From assembly GCA_030549495.1 (NCBI GenBank), contig JAUIRK010000069.1, forward strand, positions 744,001 to 808,000: DNA of 64,000 nucleotides, given 5' to 3'. Origin of the DNA: Nectonema munidae (lineage: Eukaryota; Nematomorpha; Nectonematoida; Nectonematidae). Each line of letters starts with the position of its first letter. The first letter of the stretch is position 1. Positions 12,700-26,300 of the stretch are shown piece after piece. The position numbers and the translations under genes are program-made. The notes below the pieces were generated by a model. That model had not been told where the DNA came from and ran no database searches. It saw nothing but the letters and a program-made list of their open reading frames with translations.

Positions 12700-13509
12700 C
12701 AGCGTTTCTCAACCTTCAGAACCTTCGCGGAACCCCTGAAATATGATAAATCTTACAAGGAACCCTACCGAAAAATATTTTCGTAAATTTTTAACACAGT
12801 AAAAGAAATGTAATTAGATTAAAGACAAAAAAGGATTCTCAATTAATATAATGAAAAAAGGCCTTAAAAGTTTGCTTAAATTTTGTCATTCTTAAAATAT
12901 AAGATAATTAACGTAAACTTCGGTGAAAAAAAATATATAATTAATGCTAGTTTGAGAAAACTCTATCATATTTATTAGTAGTGCTAGATAAGATTCTTAT
13001 TACTTTAAAGTTTTCATTAAAAGCATCTAAACTTAGACGTAAAAATACCTTACTATTTCTCGCGGAATCCTAAGGGAGTTTTTGCGTAACATCGGTGGAG
13101 GGAACGCTGATAGATAATAATTCAATTAAAAAACTTCCATTTTTTTAAATAAAAGATTAATTTAACATGGTCTTGAAATGATACTGACTAATAAAGTAAA
13201 CAAATATTTAATTAAATAGAACAGTAAACCAAACTAGCTAAGAAACCGACAAAGTAATTTTATTTGTTCTAAATATATTGACTAATTAACTATCAGACGA
13301 AACATGTAAATTATTCATATTATGAATTGTTTATAAATCTGATTTCATTTATAATAGTAACAATAGTAAATAATTTGTAATAGTTTAGAGAGTCAAGTAA
13401 CAGCGCTTTATAACAAAGTACATCAGCTTATCTCAGTTTATCTCGTGGAAACCCTAGCCACACTCTTCGGAACCCTAGGGTTCCGCGGAACCCCGGTTGA
13501 GAAACGCTG
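12700..13509. mobile_element. hAT MITE with perfect 15-bp terminal inverted repeats
   Basis: The left end CAGCGTTTCTCAACC is repeated exactly as its reverse complement at 13495-13509. Inside it, 'cgcggaacccctga' faces 'ggttccgcggaacccc'. The element is about 810 bp and has no coding capacity. No clean 8-bp duplication was seen. Confidence 0.8.
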
Positions 13510-14106
13510 GTTTGGATATAGAAGTTTCATTGCGCTCAAAAATATTGATTCACATAATTATTTTATATTGCGTCTGATTTCGATCTCATGCAATATGCAC
13601 CCTCTTTGCTGCTATTTTCAATAAATTCAATCCACTTAGCCAGCAGCAGTGATGAGTAAGACCAGCGAACCGTCATCACCATATCGCAATGCTGGCTCCT
13701 TGAATAGGTTTCCACTTTTGGCTAGGATTTACATAGGAAACATTCGAATTCTCAAACCCAAAGCCGAACTACCTTGTTCCAGTGGATTGGTGTGTGTTTT
13801 CGACTTAATTTTGTGAAGATTTAATTTCATTCACGAGTGGTGATTTGCTGGCTCTAAGTTTGATTGATAATAATGCTTGGTGCGTTGATCCACGGTTGTA
13901 GAATCTTTTTGTTAAGTGTGAAATCACAAATCGGTAATACCCACTGTTAACGGATTATAACAGTAAAATATTGTCTATAAGAATCACATCTTATATGTTT
14001 ATTTAATTATTTTCGGGGACGTATTAATGTATGTTAGATTCATTTTGGGAAACTCTGTTCTAGCCGAAAATACCCACAACTAAAGCAGTCTCAATTTATC
14101 AACAAA
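13510..14106. other. Stretch downstream of the synthetase gene, nothing recognised
   Basis: No coding or repeat structure was identified between the MITE and the poly(A) signal of the minus-strand gene. Confidence 0.45.
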
Positions 14107-14112
14107 TTTATT
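14107..14112 (-). terminator. Likely poly(A) signal of the acyl-CoA synthetase gene
   Basis: The minus strand reads AATAAA about 125 nt past the stop codon of the last exon. Confidence 0.5.
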
Positions 14113-14235
14113 CCATTGGATAAATAATTATTTTTTATAACATTAAAAAATATTTATAAATTGAATTAATTTTTCGCATGTCATTTAGAAGGTTGTCAGG
14201 TGAAAGAAGGAATTCTTGAAATATTATCATGCACA

Positions 14236-14325
14236 TCAAGATGAAAAACTTTGTTCCCGTATTCTTAAGTAGCTTCTTGAAACTTTTCCACACGGAGATA
14301 AAGGAATGTTTCTCACAATTTCAAT
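14236..14325 (-). CDS. Synthetase exon 14 (stop codon)
   Basis: It encodes IEIVRNIPLSPCGKVSRSYL and RIREQSFSS then stop. LSPCGKVSR contains the invariant lysine of the adenylation half-reaction. The acceptor is catttgcag. Confidence 0.93.
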   Translation of the reverse strand: MEIVRNIPLSPCGKVSRSYLRIREQSFSS

Positions 14326-17300
14326 CTGCAAATGAAAGCAATTGTAGCATAATAAATACTGCTTGCTAGAGCTTCTTACTTCTTGAGGTTGGTAGAGTTT
14401 AGAAACGTTATCCTTCATATGATTGAATATGTTCTGCTTGATCTCACAAATTTCTGATTGACTGTAATTCTCTTTAAGAGTTATCAGAGCTTTCGCCACC
14501 TAAAAGAAATGAAATCTAAAGTAGTGCTTAAAAACGAAAAAAGTTTATCACATATGTTGAGCAATACGTCGATTTCAAAGTTTTAATGTCATATAACAGA
14601 ATAAGGAGGAGGTACGATAAACGTTACTAAACATAAAGTGTAAAAATAAACGAAGGATTATGCATGTTTCGAAAGTTGGTAATGATTTATTACTGGTTTT
14701 GAATATATCGGATTATAATTTTTAAAGTAATGAACATTTGAAAGCCACCAGAGCATAAAACTCTGTTTTTCAAATCCGTTCAGACGCAGGCGTGATAATA
14801 ATCAGGTTACTTTGGTTTACAATATGTCTTATAAAAAACAGGGCATCTTCATCATATGGCACACTTTGGTTTGACCGCAATAGTTTTTCTCAGCAACAAG
14901 CCTGGCCACCAAGCTCCCTAAAATGTTTAAGGCGTTTGGCAAGACGCTTTCGTAGTAATCTTTGTCATCGTGGACGTTCTTCAGCTACATTTCTATCCTG
15001 GCCCCAATTTGTGCAATAAATAAAATGCTTCACTTCCATTTTTTTCGTTGAGATAGTCTATCAATGTGTTCGTAGCTTTGGTTATGAATTAGTGAATGTA
15101 AAATGGCAAGTCTTTTCCTTCCATATGGCCTCTTTTGTATCTGCCTCCAACAAATCAAAAAATATTGTTAAAAATGAAAAATAAATATTTTTATAGATCC
15201 CCAACCAAGTAAATTTATATAGATTAAAAAACAATTAAAACTGTTTTTCATTGAGATCGATTTAACTCAATGTAATAAATCATTTTACATAAATGTGAAA
15301 TTCAATAATAATAAGTCATATTAAAAAAGTTACAATGATTTTGCTATTTAAAAGATAAGATGAAAACCTCTTCTGAGGATGATTTCGTCTTTTTACCAAA
15401 CACAACGCATTCTTTAACGAAGCTGAGGCATGAGAGATTCACTTCAACGTCAAGCGGACTAATTCTTAACCTAAACAAATTAGTTTGTCTACAAAAATTA
15501 TATATATGACATACATGTATTCCTCGTGAAGAAGTAAAGAATAGGTATCGTGCTGATTCAAATAACAATACATCAGCAGTGGAGGAAGCGGAAGCAAAAA
15601 CAAGATTTTACAGATGTGAAAAAGGATAGAGGAGACTGCGACAAGTCTTTTAACTCAAATTGTTTCGCATGCTTTGTCATTGGGTTTTAGTTTATTGATT
15701 TGTGAAGTCTTAAGATCTTTAACTACGCGTAAACAAACTCAGACACACACGTCTTGTTTTGTCCCCACAAGATATTAACCTCAATTACAATATGAAGCTC
15801 CTATATTCGTTTGTATAATTAAAAAAAATTATTGCTTGCTTACCCGTTTATTTGAATTAGTCAATTTTGTAAATATATATTAGTGGTGTGACAAGAACAC
15901 GGCAGACAACAAAAAGACAAGTATAGCAAAGAAGGAGAAATTCAATGTGTGGGAGATGAATGTAAGAGAGTGAGAAACACACATCTTTTTCAAGGTATTT
16001 TATTCCTTATTGCAACGACAACATGAATAGCGAGCATAGCAAATATACAGATATTTTGATGATTTATCTAATGTGGAGTTTGATTTTTGTTTTCTGTGTG
16101 ACTATTAGTTATTAAAAATAAGTACTTAGGACAGTGGTTCCCAACCAGGGGTCCATGGAAGAATTTCAAGGGGTCCATGGAAATTCTACTTCAAACTACT
16201 TATGCTGAATCTCCTTAAGTATACTTCTATTTTCCAAATCAATATAAATATATATATTTAAAGCTTTTTTAAATAAATATTTTCTTCCCTCTTTTAAAGT
16301 TTCATATTTTGAATGTTTATATATCCTTTTTATTAGCTACAATATTTTTGAAAAATTTATATTTTAATTGGAAAAAATTTTTATTCACATTTTATGTCAG
16401 GCTTTACGATTTCTCTGATTTCATATGAATAAGCATACGATTTAATCAGATGACTACAATTATTTTTTGCATAAAAATCTTTGATTAATCTTGTTGGCTC
16501 AAACTATTCAGTTGTAGGGGTCCACAGGTAAAAAAGTAAAACACGGGGTAAAACGTGCTTCCAACACACAAATGACTGAGACTTTTTTTGGAACGTCATG
16601 CATTTCTTGACTGGAAGCCCTTCTTAACGTCAACCGGATAGCACAGATTAAAAATAACAAATTCTATTTTGGGTACTTGGAGAATCGAACCCGAGATCTT
16701 TGGAATAAAATTCCTGGGGTCTAATCACCGTGTCACAGGTGCCCCACAGATATATATTTTTTATACAGCACTAAACGGGCAACGTGCCTTTTCAGGACAT
16801 AAGCTTGGATCGTATGTGCCTGGCATTCTGATTATATACAGCGAAGCGGGCAGTTGTGGTTTCAATGTGATAGGCGGATTATAGATTCACTTTAAACCTG
16901 CAGGTAATGATCGGTTCTAGGAGAAAAGTGTTCATTACTTAAATATCCAAATAAATTTAATGTAGAGAAATAAAATGTGAATATTTACTTAATTTCATTC
17001 TTACCTTCCTGTTCTTAAGTCACATAAGCATTACGTGTGAGCCTGACTTCTAACATCATAAGAATGAATGAACACCGATTTTGTTGTTTACACACTTTTC
17101 TTCGTATACCACCTAATCATCAAGGGTGCAAAATTGAAAGGTGTGTGCTGATATTTGTAGCGACTGCTTTATTGTGTAAGGTGTAACATGCTCCTCATCC
17201 ATTCAAGTTAGCATGAATCATGTATCAACAAAATACACAATTTTATACTACACTGCACAGTGCACACGTCACGTAGCTCACATCAAAGTACTATTTGTTT

Positions 17301-20300
17301 CATCTAGAACAGGGTTTCCCAACCTTTTTGTTGCTGTGTACCACTTTGGACTCATTCTTTAGGTACGTACCACCTAACTTTAACGATTCGTTTTGACCAT
17401 AAAAGAACTATAATAAAAGGTTAGCCAGACACAATAGCAAACAAATATAATAATACAAGTAAACGAATCCGCAATTAAAAAATATACAAAACTAAACTTA
17501 ATTTATTTGGACATGTGCATAACCATAAACAAGCAAAATTTTTACTTATCGACCAATAAGTACTCACTCGAAGTCATACGATGGCTGGGGTTGCTTTTCT
17601 TCGACTAGTTTTGCTAGCCATGGAGATATTTTGTTCACATCGGAAATTGTGTCCTGGGTTTACAAGATGATTTCTTGTCTTCGACTTGATTGTAAGAAAG
17701 GTAGAAAACTTGTTCGCATTCCCATGTCGTTGGAAATATGAGAAACTAAGGAATTGCTTTTTCACTAGTGACGAATAGGAGGGACTTACATTTAACCGGA
17801 AGTTGGCCAATTTATGATTTTCACCTTCGTCGCACTGCAATTCGACTTGTTCACCAGTTCCCACTGTGAGATCACCAGTGTTAATAGTAGTGAATGGATT
17901 CCGAATGTAAGTGCATGTTTGTGTATCATGATTATTGAAGAAGTACTGCCTGATTTCATCTTTCAACTGAAGGAGATCTTTGGTGATCTCTTGACCAAAT
18001 GCAATACTAGGCTCCCCCTCCCCAAGTGACGCCACATTCCAAACGGTCTGTTCCCAATCGAGCTTTCGAGTAAATGTCAATTTGATTTCGAAAAAAATGA
18101 TGTTACTTTCAGCGCCCTGAAGAGAACAATTGAAATGATACATGACTCCAAAAATATCTGACTGGTAGGCAAGGTAAAGAATTAAGTTTCCATCTTCAAG
18201 GAAATTCTGAACTTCGTGATCTTTTGTTTGGAAAAATTGAAGCAGCTCCTTTCTCAGCACAAAAAGGAGCACAGTGGTAGTTTACCATCTTAACCACAAG
18301 TTTCAAGCTTGTCTTCATATTGGGAGGTAGAACTTTAGCAGAGAGAGCAAAAAGGTGTATGAAACAGTGAACAGAAGTGACAGATGGAGACTCTGCTTAC
18401 ACGCGAGTTTGGAACCCAGATTTTCTAAACAACGGGAGCGCCGCCGTCAGTTGTGCAAACTACTAGCTTGGTTCATTGGAGGTAATTTCCTTTGAAAAAG
18501 TTATCATAAGCTCGAACACGTCTTCTCCTTTTGTTGTAGTTGTCATTTCATTGGTCAAGAGTAATTCACTTGGAATTGCATCCTTAGTAGCATAACGCAC
18601 ATATCAGAAGCTGTGCGCAGTTTGACACGTCCGTTGATTCGTCCAGTTGTATTCCAAATCCATATATTGAGCCCTGTCCTTCCGTTATGACTGGTTCAAT
18701 CAGTTGACATTTCTGTATCGTATTATTAGACACTGCTTCATCAACGATCACAAAGAGATCAAAGATGTCACAATACCCACCGACTGCTGATATTACTTCC
18801 CCGTTCTGTCTAGTCGTTTTTCTCAAGTCGCTTAAAATAATTAGGATCGCGGTCTTTCTACTCTGGATGATTAGTTTGGAGATGGGGTGGTTGTAAAAGG
18901 CTTCATTGATGCATTAGATAATGTCTTAATACTCACCACACACCGTGGCACAGATTCTTCCCTATTCTTCAATTCAAGAATTCAAAGAGCTCACAGTATG
19001 TGGTACAGCTATGTCTACAAGTAAGTTCATACGAAGTATTTTAAAATCAAGTTGAAAGAATGTAAGCCTCGCATTAAATATTGCAGAGAAGCTTCACTTT
19101 CAGCATATATACCTAGAAAACAACCTGAGAGAAATTTCAAAGTAGTATATGTGCTTTCTTCACAACATATATCGCAAATTGAATTTTCTGATATTGATAT
19201 TAAAACAAGAATCCTTACTGGAGTATAAGAAGCATAAAAAAGTTTAGATTCTACAAGCCATTTAGAAGACGGAATGTGGCAGCTTTCTGGAATTACTTAG
19301 ATGTCTCCTCTAAATTCATTTATTGTATCCAAGTTTAATTCTCCAGAAGACTACAACAATAAATAATGGTAGGTGTATTTTTTTTGAAAATACTTGTTCA
19401 GTGTTTACCTGAACCATTATTTTCAAAAAATATCATCATTGTCTAACTTTTGAGCAGCCCCTGGGATAAATTTACTTCTCTATCACCTACAAAAATAATT
19501 TTACACATTTACTCGACTTAAAAGAAAAAAATAGAATGTTCAATATATTGTTCATACTGTGTAGAATATATTGGGAGTGGAGAGAAGATTTAGGCCTCAA
19601 GCCAACGATGACACGAATAAAATAAAATACAGACATAACGACTTTGTTTAAACTGAATTTATGTTTCTTAGCAGAAGTGCTTATTGCTATATACAATGTC
19701 CGCCATAATTTAATATATAAACTTTGGTGATTGGAAATTTACCCAATTTCACTTTTAACTGTCACTAATCTTTGCTATTTACATTGAAGAAATACGATAT
19801 AAATAATCAAATTAAGGGCGTGCGTAAGGTTGGTTAGATACTCGGCTTCGATAACTCAACGTCTTGGGTTCGATCCCGCAACAATACTCTTTTTTTCATA
19901 GTTCGATACAAGTGACTCAAGTGTGCCTTCGCGATGAAAACACCCCACGGCATTTTCTTTACCTTTACCCTATACATCCGAGCATTCAAGCCATACTACA
20001 TTCTAAAATTCTTGCAACAGTTTAATCTACATAAACATTTTCTTATATGAGCGCTTGTCTAGTTCTTATAGAGATGGTTCTACGTTTTTTTTACCGTTAA
20101 AGCAAATTGCACTGTATTCATGATTTTTTCCTGATCTTGATAAAGACTAGGAAATAATTTGAACTTAAGTGCGATTTAAGTGGAAAATACATTAGTGCGA
20201 AGCAGACTTGGACGAAGTTTACCGGATACTTTTTTTTTGTAAGTTCAATTTCTCAAAAAACAATTGATATTTTCCTTACCGTATATCTTTGAATATAAGT

Positions 20301-23300
20301 AGACCTTGAGTACTATAAGACAAAGGTAAAGTTAAGACAAATTATCCAGAAATTTGATCAACTATTGAAAAGTATAGATATTCACAACCAGTTTGAACGT
20401 TAATTGCAGCAAGCACAATCGAATAAAACAAAAAAGCACACCTCTGATGGCTCATTCACTATATTTAAACTAGTGGTTCCTTGATGATTTATTATTTTTA
20501 CTTGATTGAAAATGATATTATATAGTTTCAGTACCCGCGATTTAGCTAAGCTCCAAAATATTCAACAACACAAAAGAGGCCACTACAAAAAATTACTTAG
20601 AAACTATATTAGATTTAGAATGAGTTTCACTTTCTTGGATTTATAAGGTTATGACAGATGCAGACATGCCAAAAAATTTGGACATTGAGTTGAAAGGGGA
20701 AAATGTTAGAGGGTGCAATACGATCAGAAATTATATCTCGTGGGACACCTAAACAATTTAAATATATCCAATTGTGAGCCGATGGAAAATGATATTATAT
20801 AGTTTCAGTACCCGCGATTTATGATATCATCATTTCTTCCGATAAACCATATGTTCTTGTTTCCATCCATCCTAGCTATATCATTTGTGATGTAGAAATC
20901 ATTTTTGAAAACAGATTTCATCCTCTCCTGATAATCCTTGTTCGAGAAAAAATGAAAGATGAGAATGATTTTAGAGTTATTTTTTTTATAAAAAACTTAA
21001 ACTTCATAATATGAGAAAATTGGACTAGAGTTCTTGTCTTGCACTTTAATTACGAGCAATCCGCATTTGTTGCACGGTACTTCTTCTAAAGTTTCTTCAT
21101 CAATGATCTAAAATAGATTTAAAAAAATCACGGTACCAATAACTGTTTGACATTTGTAAGGGCGTGAGTATGGTTGGTTAGATACTGGGTTTCGATAACT
21201 CAAGGTCTTGGGTTCGATCCTACATCAAGCCTACTTTCTTCATAGTTCGATACAAGCGGCGCAATTGTGCCTTTTCGATAAAAAAAACACCCTACGGTAC
21301 CATTACCATATAAGATAAGTGCTTAATCTAAATCTTTGCTTATCGTAACAAAATCAGAAATGACTTTTTTATACATTCTCATTTTAAATGACAGAATTTT
21401 TTAACTATGAAAGTTGCTTAAGGGGAAATGAGGATTTAAGTGATTTTAAAGTCCTATATCGGCAGTAATAACTAAAAAAATCAAAGCTTCAAAGAAAAAT
21501 TGTAAAATTTTGTTATATATCATTTCAAAACAAAAATATGTTTTGTTATGGAATCACCATTTTGAAATTTTTAATAGGGTTCTCGATCTAAATCAGTGGT
21601 TCTCAACTGGCGGTCCAACGTGATGATATATCAGATATGGTCCACAACAAAGAGGACTTATGATTTTGGAATAACGGCTACAACAAAACAATCCCATCTT
21701 ATCTTCTCACAATATCTTAGTTGTAGTAACTTTTTTTTACTCGCTACATCGCATACACTTATAACGCTAGAAAGTTTAGCATGCACTTATATATATATGT
21801 CATCTGTTTTACATCATTTTAATTGGTTCGTGTTACATCAATCACTTTTTCTCGCTTATTTATCGAATTACAAATTTTGAAAATCGATGATGGACTCCGT
21901 CTTATACATTTTGTAAGGGATAAACGGCTTAAAGGTAGGTTTTGCAAGTTCTTCGTAATCAATAAACAAAATTTGTTTTTGCTGAAAAAAAATATTTTAG
22001 CTATAACTACTATAAAAAATATATTAGTTGATCATCAGTAATCCCGTATTACTAATGCGATACTATCAGTAAACCAGAACTGTTTTTGTCTCCAAAATCT
22101 TTAGATTTTTTTAAGAAAAGTTTAGAAAGAGTATGTGACAAAAGTTTAATCTTAAATTCAAGATATGGTGTTTAGCTTGTAAGTTTGGTTTATTTTAGCC
22201 TGCTACAGAGGGAATCCGGCAATAAGAACAAGAAAAACTTATTTGCAAATCTGAGAAAAAAAGTTACAATGAATAGGTGCTAGATCAAACAAGAGTTTAA
22301 AATATAAAAATTTGAATTATTTACGGGAGATTTGTAAAAGCCATCATTTACACCGAAAACAAAACACAACTTTTTTAAAAAAAAGCATACTAAGCGAAGT
22401 TTAGTAAACTTTTTTTTAGTAAACTCTAAGCGCACGCTCAACGTAGATTATTATTTGAAAAAATCTGTCACTTTCAAATCTACATTCATTTAAAAGCACC
22501 CAGTCTTGAATTACACCGTCTTTGCTTATATTGATGTTTTTATGATAGGATTATAAAAAAAATAAACATGCACAGAAACTAGGAAAGATTTTGGTACCCG
22601 GACATTTAGCCGAAAGACAATTGGCCGACAGACATCTGACCGAATGGACATTTAGCTGATGTACATCTGGCCGAACAGACATTTCACCGAACGGACATTT
22701 GACCGAACAAAACAGAACAGAACAGACAATTGATCTTTCGGCCAAATGCCCGGACATGGTAAAGATGCGTATGTTATCTTACGCTATTTATAACACAATT
22801 TTGTATATCCTTACGTGCCACCAATGAAATGTATTCGTCTACAGAGCACAAGTTTCACGCTTATAACTGCATTCGGACCTTCGTTCATCGAGTATTAAGC
22901 ATCTATGTAATCAATCACTCTTGCTCACTCAGGACTAATTTGCTATATTTTTGTAGGTTATAAGGGTCTAACTAATTACTGACCCACAAAAAACTGTCCC
23001 ACAATATTCCATTTTATGGTTGGATTTGAAAATATGCTATACTATACTAACATCGACTCTAAGACTAACAATATTCTAACTATGGTAAACCTAACTCTAA
23101 AACTAACAATATTCTAACTATGCTAAATCTAACTCTAAAATTAACAACATTCTAACTATACTAACACTAACAATATTCTAACTATTATTCTAACTATGCT
23201 AACACAAACGTTAAAACAATATTCTAACTATACTAAAACTAACTCTAACAATATTCTAACTATACTAACACTAACGTTAAAACTAACAATATTCTAACTG

Positions 23301-26300
23301 TACTAACACCAACTCTAAGACTAACAATATTCTAACTATACTAAAACTAACTCTAACAATATTTTAACTATACTAAATGTTTATTCTAAAATCTATTCTA
23401 AATGTTTATTCGATCAAATGTCCGTTCGGTCAAATGTCTGTTCGGTCAAATGTCCGTTTGGTGAAATGTCGGTTCGGTCAAATGTCTGTTCGGCCAAATG
23501 TACGTCGGCTAAATGTCCATTCAGTTAGATGTCTGTCGGCCAAATGTCCGGACACGAAGATTTTTAGAGTTATAAAAGAGAACATGGAAAACGTCCAGTA
23601 CAACTTTAAAGAAAGAAAAATGTTAAATTACGCTAACAGGATAAATTGGTTTGCCAATGCTGCCGGCTTCATACGTATCTCCTTCTTTGTGACAGATAAT
23701 CAATCCCTAAAAATACAGATATACTACACTTTTCGAGAAAATAATTTTCGTGAGTTCAAAATTCTAGCAAATATCATAACAGGTGAGTGTAGAGAGATTT
23801 TCTTTGTATTTTAAATATTTTGCATGCAATTAATTTAAGCTTTTTTTTAATTTCTACTTCAAAAAAAAATTTTTTTTTAAACCTTTGCTCTTGTAATATT
23901 AGAAATACGAATTTGAAGATATAGAGAGTAAGGAATATGAAAATGATGTTGCCAATGATATAAGAGTAGGTGATAAAAATAAAACTATTGCAGCATCGCT
24001 CTATGATGTTCGCATAACAGAAGAAATGCATGCTTATTCAGACGAGGCCTTGACAAACAGGCAGCATTTTTTCAAGTTAACATCCGCATCCGCATAATTT
24101 AAAATCTTTACATTATAGCTACTTTTCTCGATCCAAGATTCAAAAGTAAAGTTCGCATCCGCTAGCATGCCAAATCTAATATCCGCATCCGTGGAAGTAA
24201 AAAAATTCATATCCTTAATTTCAACCAATCAGAATGCTTCTAGCGACACACACAGACACTTTAACCCCTATTAACCCCGGTTTACAAAATGTCATCTTTA
24301 AGAATTTTCCTTTTAAAATTATTATCATTTTCACTTTAACACATATGTCAACGTGAGAGATTTCTGCAGTTCTTTTTTGTCTTGAAGTGTTGCAGTTCTT
24401 ATTGATTTTCTTAATGTAAATGAGTATTTAATTTTTCCCTATTAATTCATAACATTTCGCCTTTTCAATATTTTAAACGAACTTCCACCGTTTTCTTTCT
24501 CGTCTATTTTTCCCATCTTTGGTTTTCCGTTATTTATAAAACTTTGCATATTTAATCAGAAATTCGGAGCCAAAGAGGGTAGGACAGAGAAATTTGCTTA
24601 CCTGTAATCAAAACAAAATCAGAAATCTAAAAATTAAAAGCACTAAGAATTTAAGTTGAAGTAGTGAAGCAGGGTCGTAAAAATGAAAAACATTTTTGAG
24701 CGATGTCCTTAATTGAAGAATTAGTTAAAACATTCCTTCCGAATGAGCATGAGGAAGTAACGTATAGCTATACATGTCGTATTTCATATAATTGCAAACT
24801 TAGAGAGTTGTAGAGGTAGACTTCTTTTCTTTCTACAAAACTCTAATTTAAATAATACCTCGGTATACGAATCTAGTCAAAAACGAATTATTTCGTAAAG
24901 ATAGGGTATGCCTATATCTATCTTGCTTTTCAACTTTGGTTCAGAGTCTCGAAACGCAATCCATATTGAGCATGACTTTAGGTGGGAACTGAGTCGAATT
25001 CAACCGAATATTTATTCTATATCCACGAGTTAACAAAAAGAACCTTCTGATTAAATTTCTTTTTAAAGATTTTCCATTAAAAAATTCGATACTATATATT
25101 CTATATTATAATAAGCTAGCGTCTGTGTGTCTGTCTGTGTGTCGCTGGAAGCATTCTGATTGGTTGAATTTTTTATATTGGGGTTTTGTGTGTTTTTTTA
25201 TGTGGTGGGATGGGTTTATATGTGGGTATGGGTTGGAGGTTTTGAATGGTTGAATTTTTTTGTTTTTGGTTTTTGGGGGTTTTTGGGGGGGGGGGGGTTT
25301 TTGTTTTTTAAAAATTTTAAATAAATGTGCAAAAATTCTTGGTGGGGAAATAAGTTAAATGATCGCATGAGACATATATATAGGGGTGTATTGGAATTAA
25401 AACAAGAGACTATGAGGGAATAAGGGCTGGAAAATATTGATTCCAAAAGCGAAAAAAAGTACATTGGTAAATTATCTTCAAAAAAAGGAAACGTAAATAT
25501 ACCTAAATAAAACTCCAGCTTAGCAAACTGTTGATTGATTAATTATACAAAGGGGGAAAAAGATATATCTGATGAAAATAAGTTTATTCAGATATTTTTG
25601 GTGGAAAAATTCTTGTTAGCTTTGCACATGAATACTGGGTTAACAGTCAAAATGGTTCATATATGAGCTAGCATACTTAATTTAACAATTCTAAACATTG
25701 ATATGCCATTCAAGAAGGATGATTATAAGTATGTTTAAAAAGAAGAAGATCAAACGAACGTCTTCTTTGGTGAGAAGTAAATGAGAGAAATATCGATTTC
25801 ATAAGAAGTGAATGCTGAGAAAGCAAGTATTTGAAAATAAAGATAAATAATGCCAAGAATATTTGATAAATTTTGCAAATAAATCATTTAAAAACTGGAT
25901 CCAACCGTCAGCGAAATGAAATAATGACATCAACAAATCTATTAAAGTTAAGCACATTAGATTTGGATTCAAAATATGGTCATTATGTTGAAATTGTGGT
26001 GGTCTATTGTTATGAATTTATGTTTCCATCACTATACTATATATGAACTATGAAGCAAATAAATAAATTGTGAATGAGTAAGTTTTCCTTATGGTTGTAT
26101 CTTAGGAAATTTTTCTTCAAAATACAATAGTGATTAAATAAATAATTTACAACTTCCGTTTGCCCAAATCCGGTTAATATCTCCAATCCAACTCCATTTC
26201 TCCAATTTTCATAAACCTCCTTATCCTAAAAATGGGAAAAGCGCATCTTTGAATTGCATAATTAAAAATTGATTTTGTTAATATTCAAAGATAAAATTGT

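Noticed and set aside
17814-18029. Plus-strand ORF
   Set aside because: Antisense shadow of the hAT transposase remnant.
23377-23814. 145-codon plus-strand ORF
   Set aside because: Its first half is translated minisatellite and the second is antisense to synthetase exon 9.
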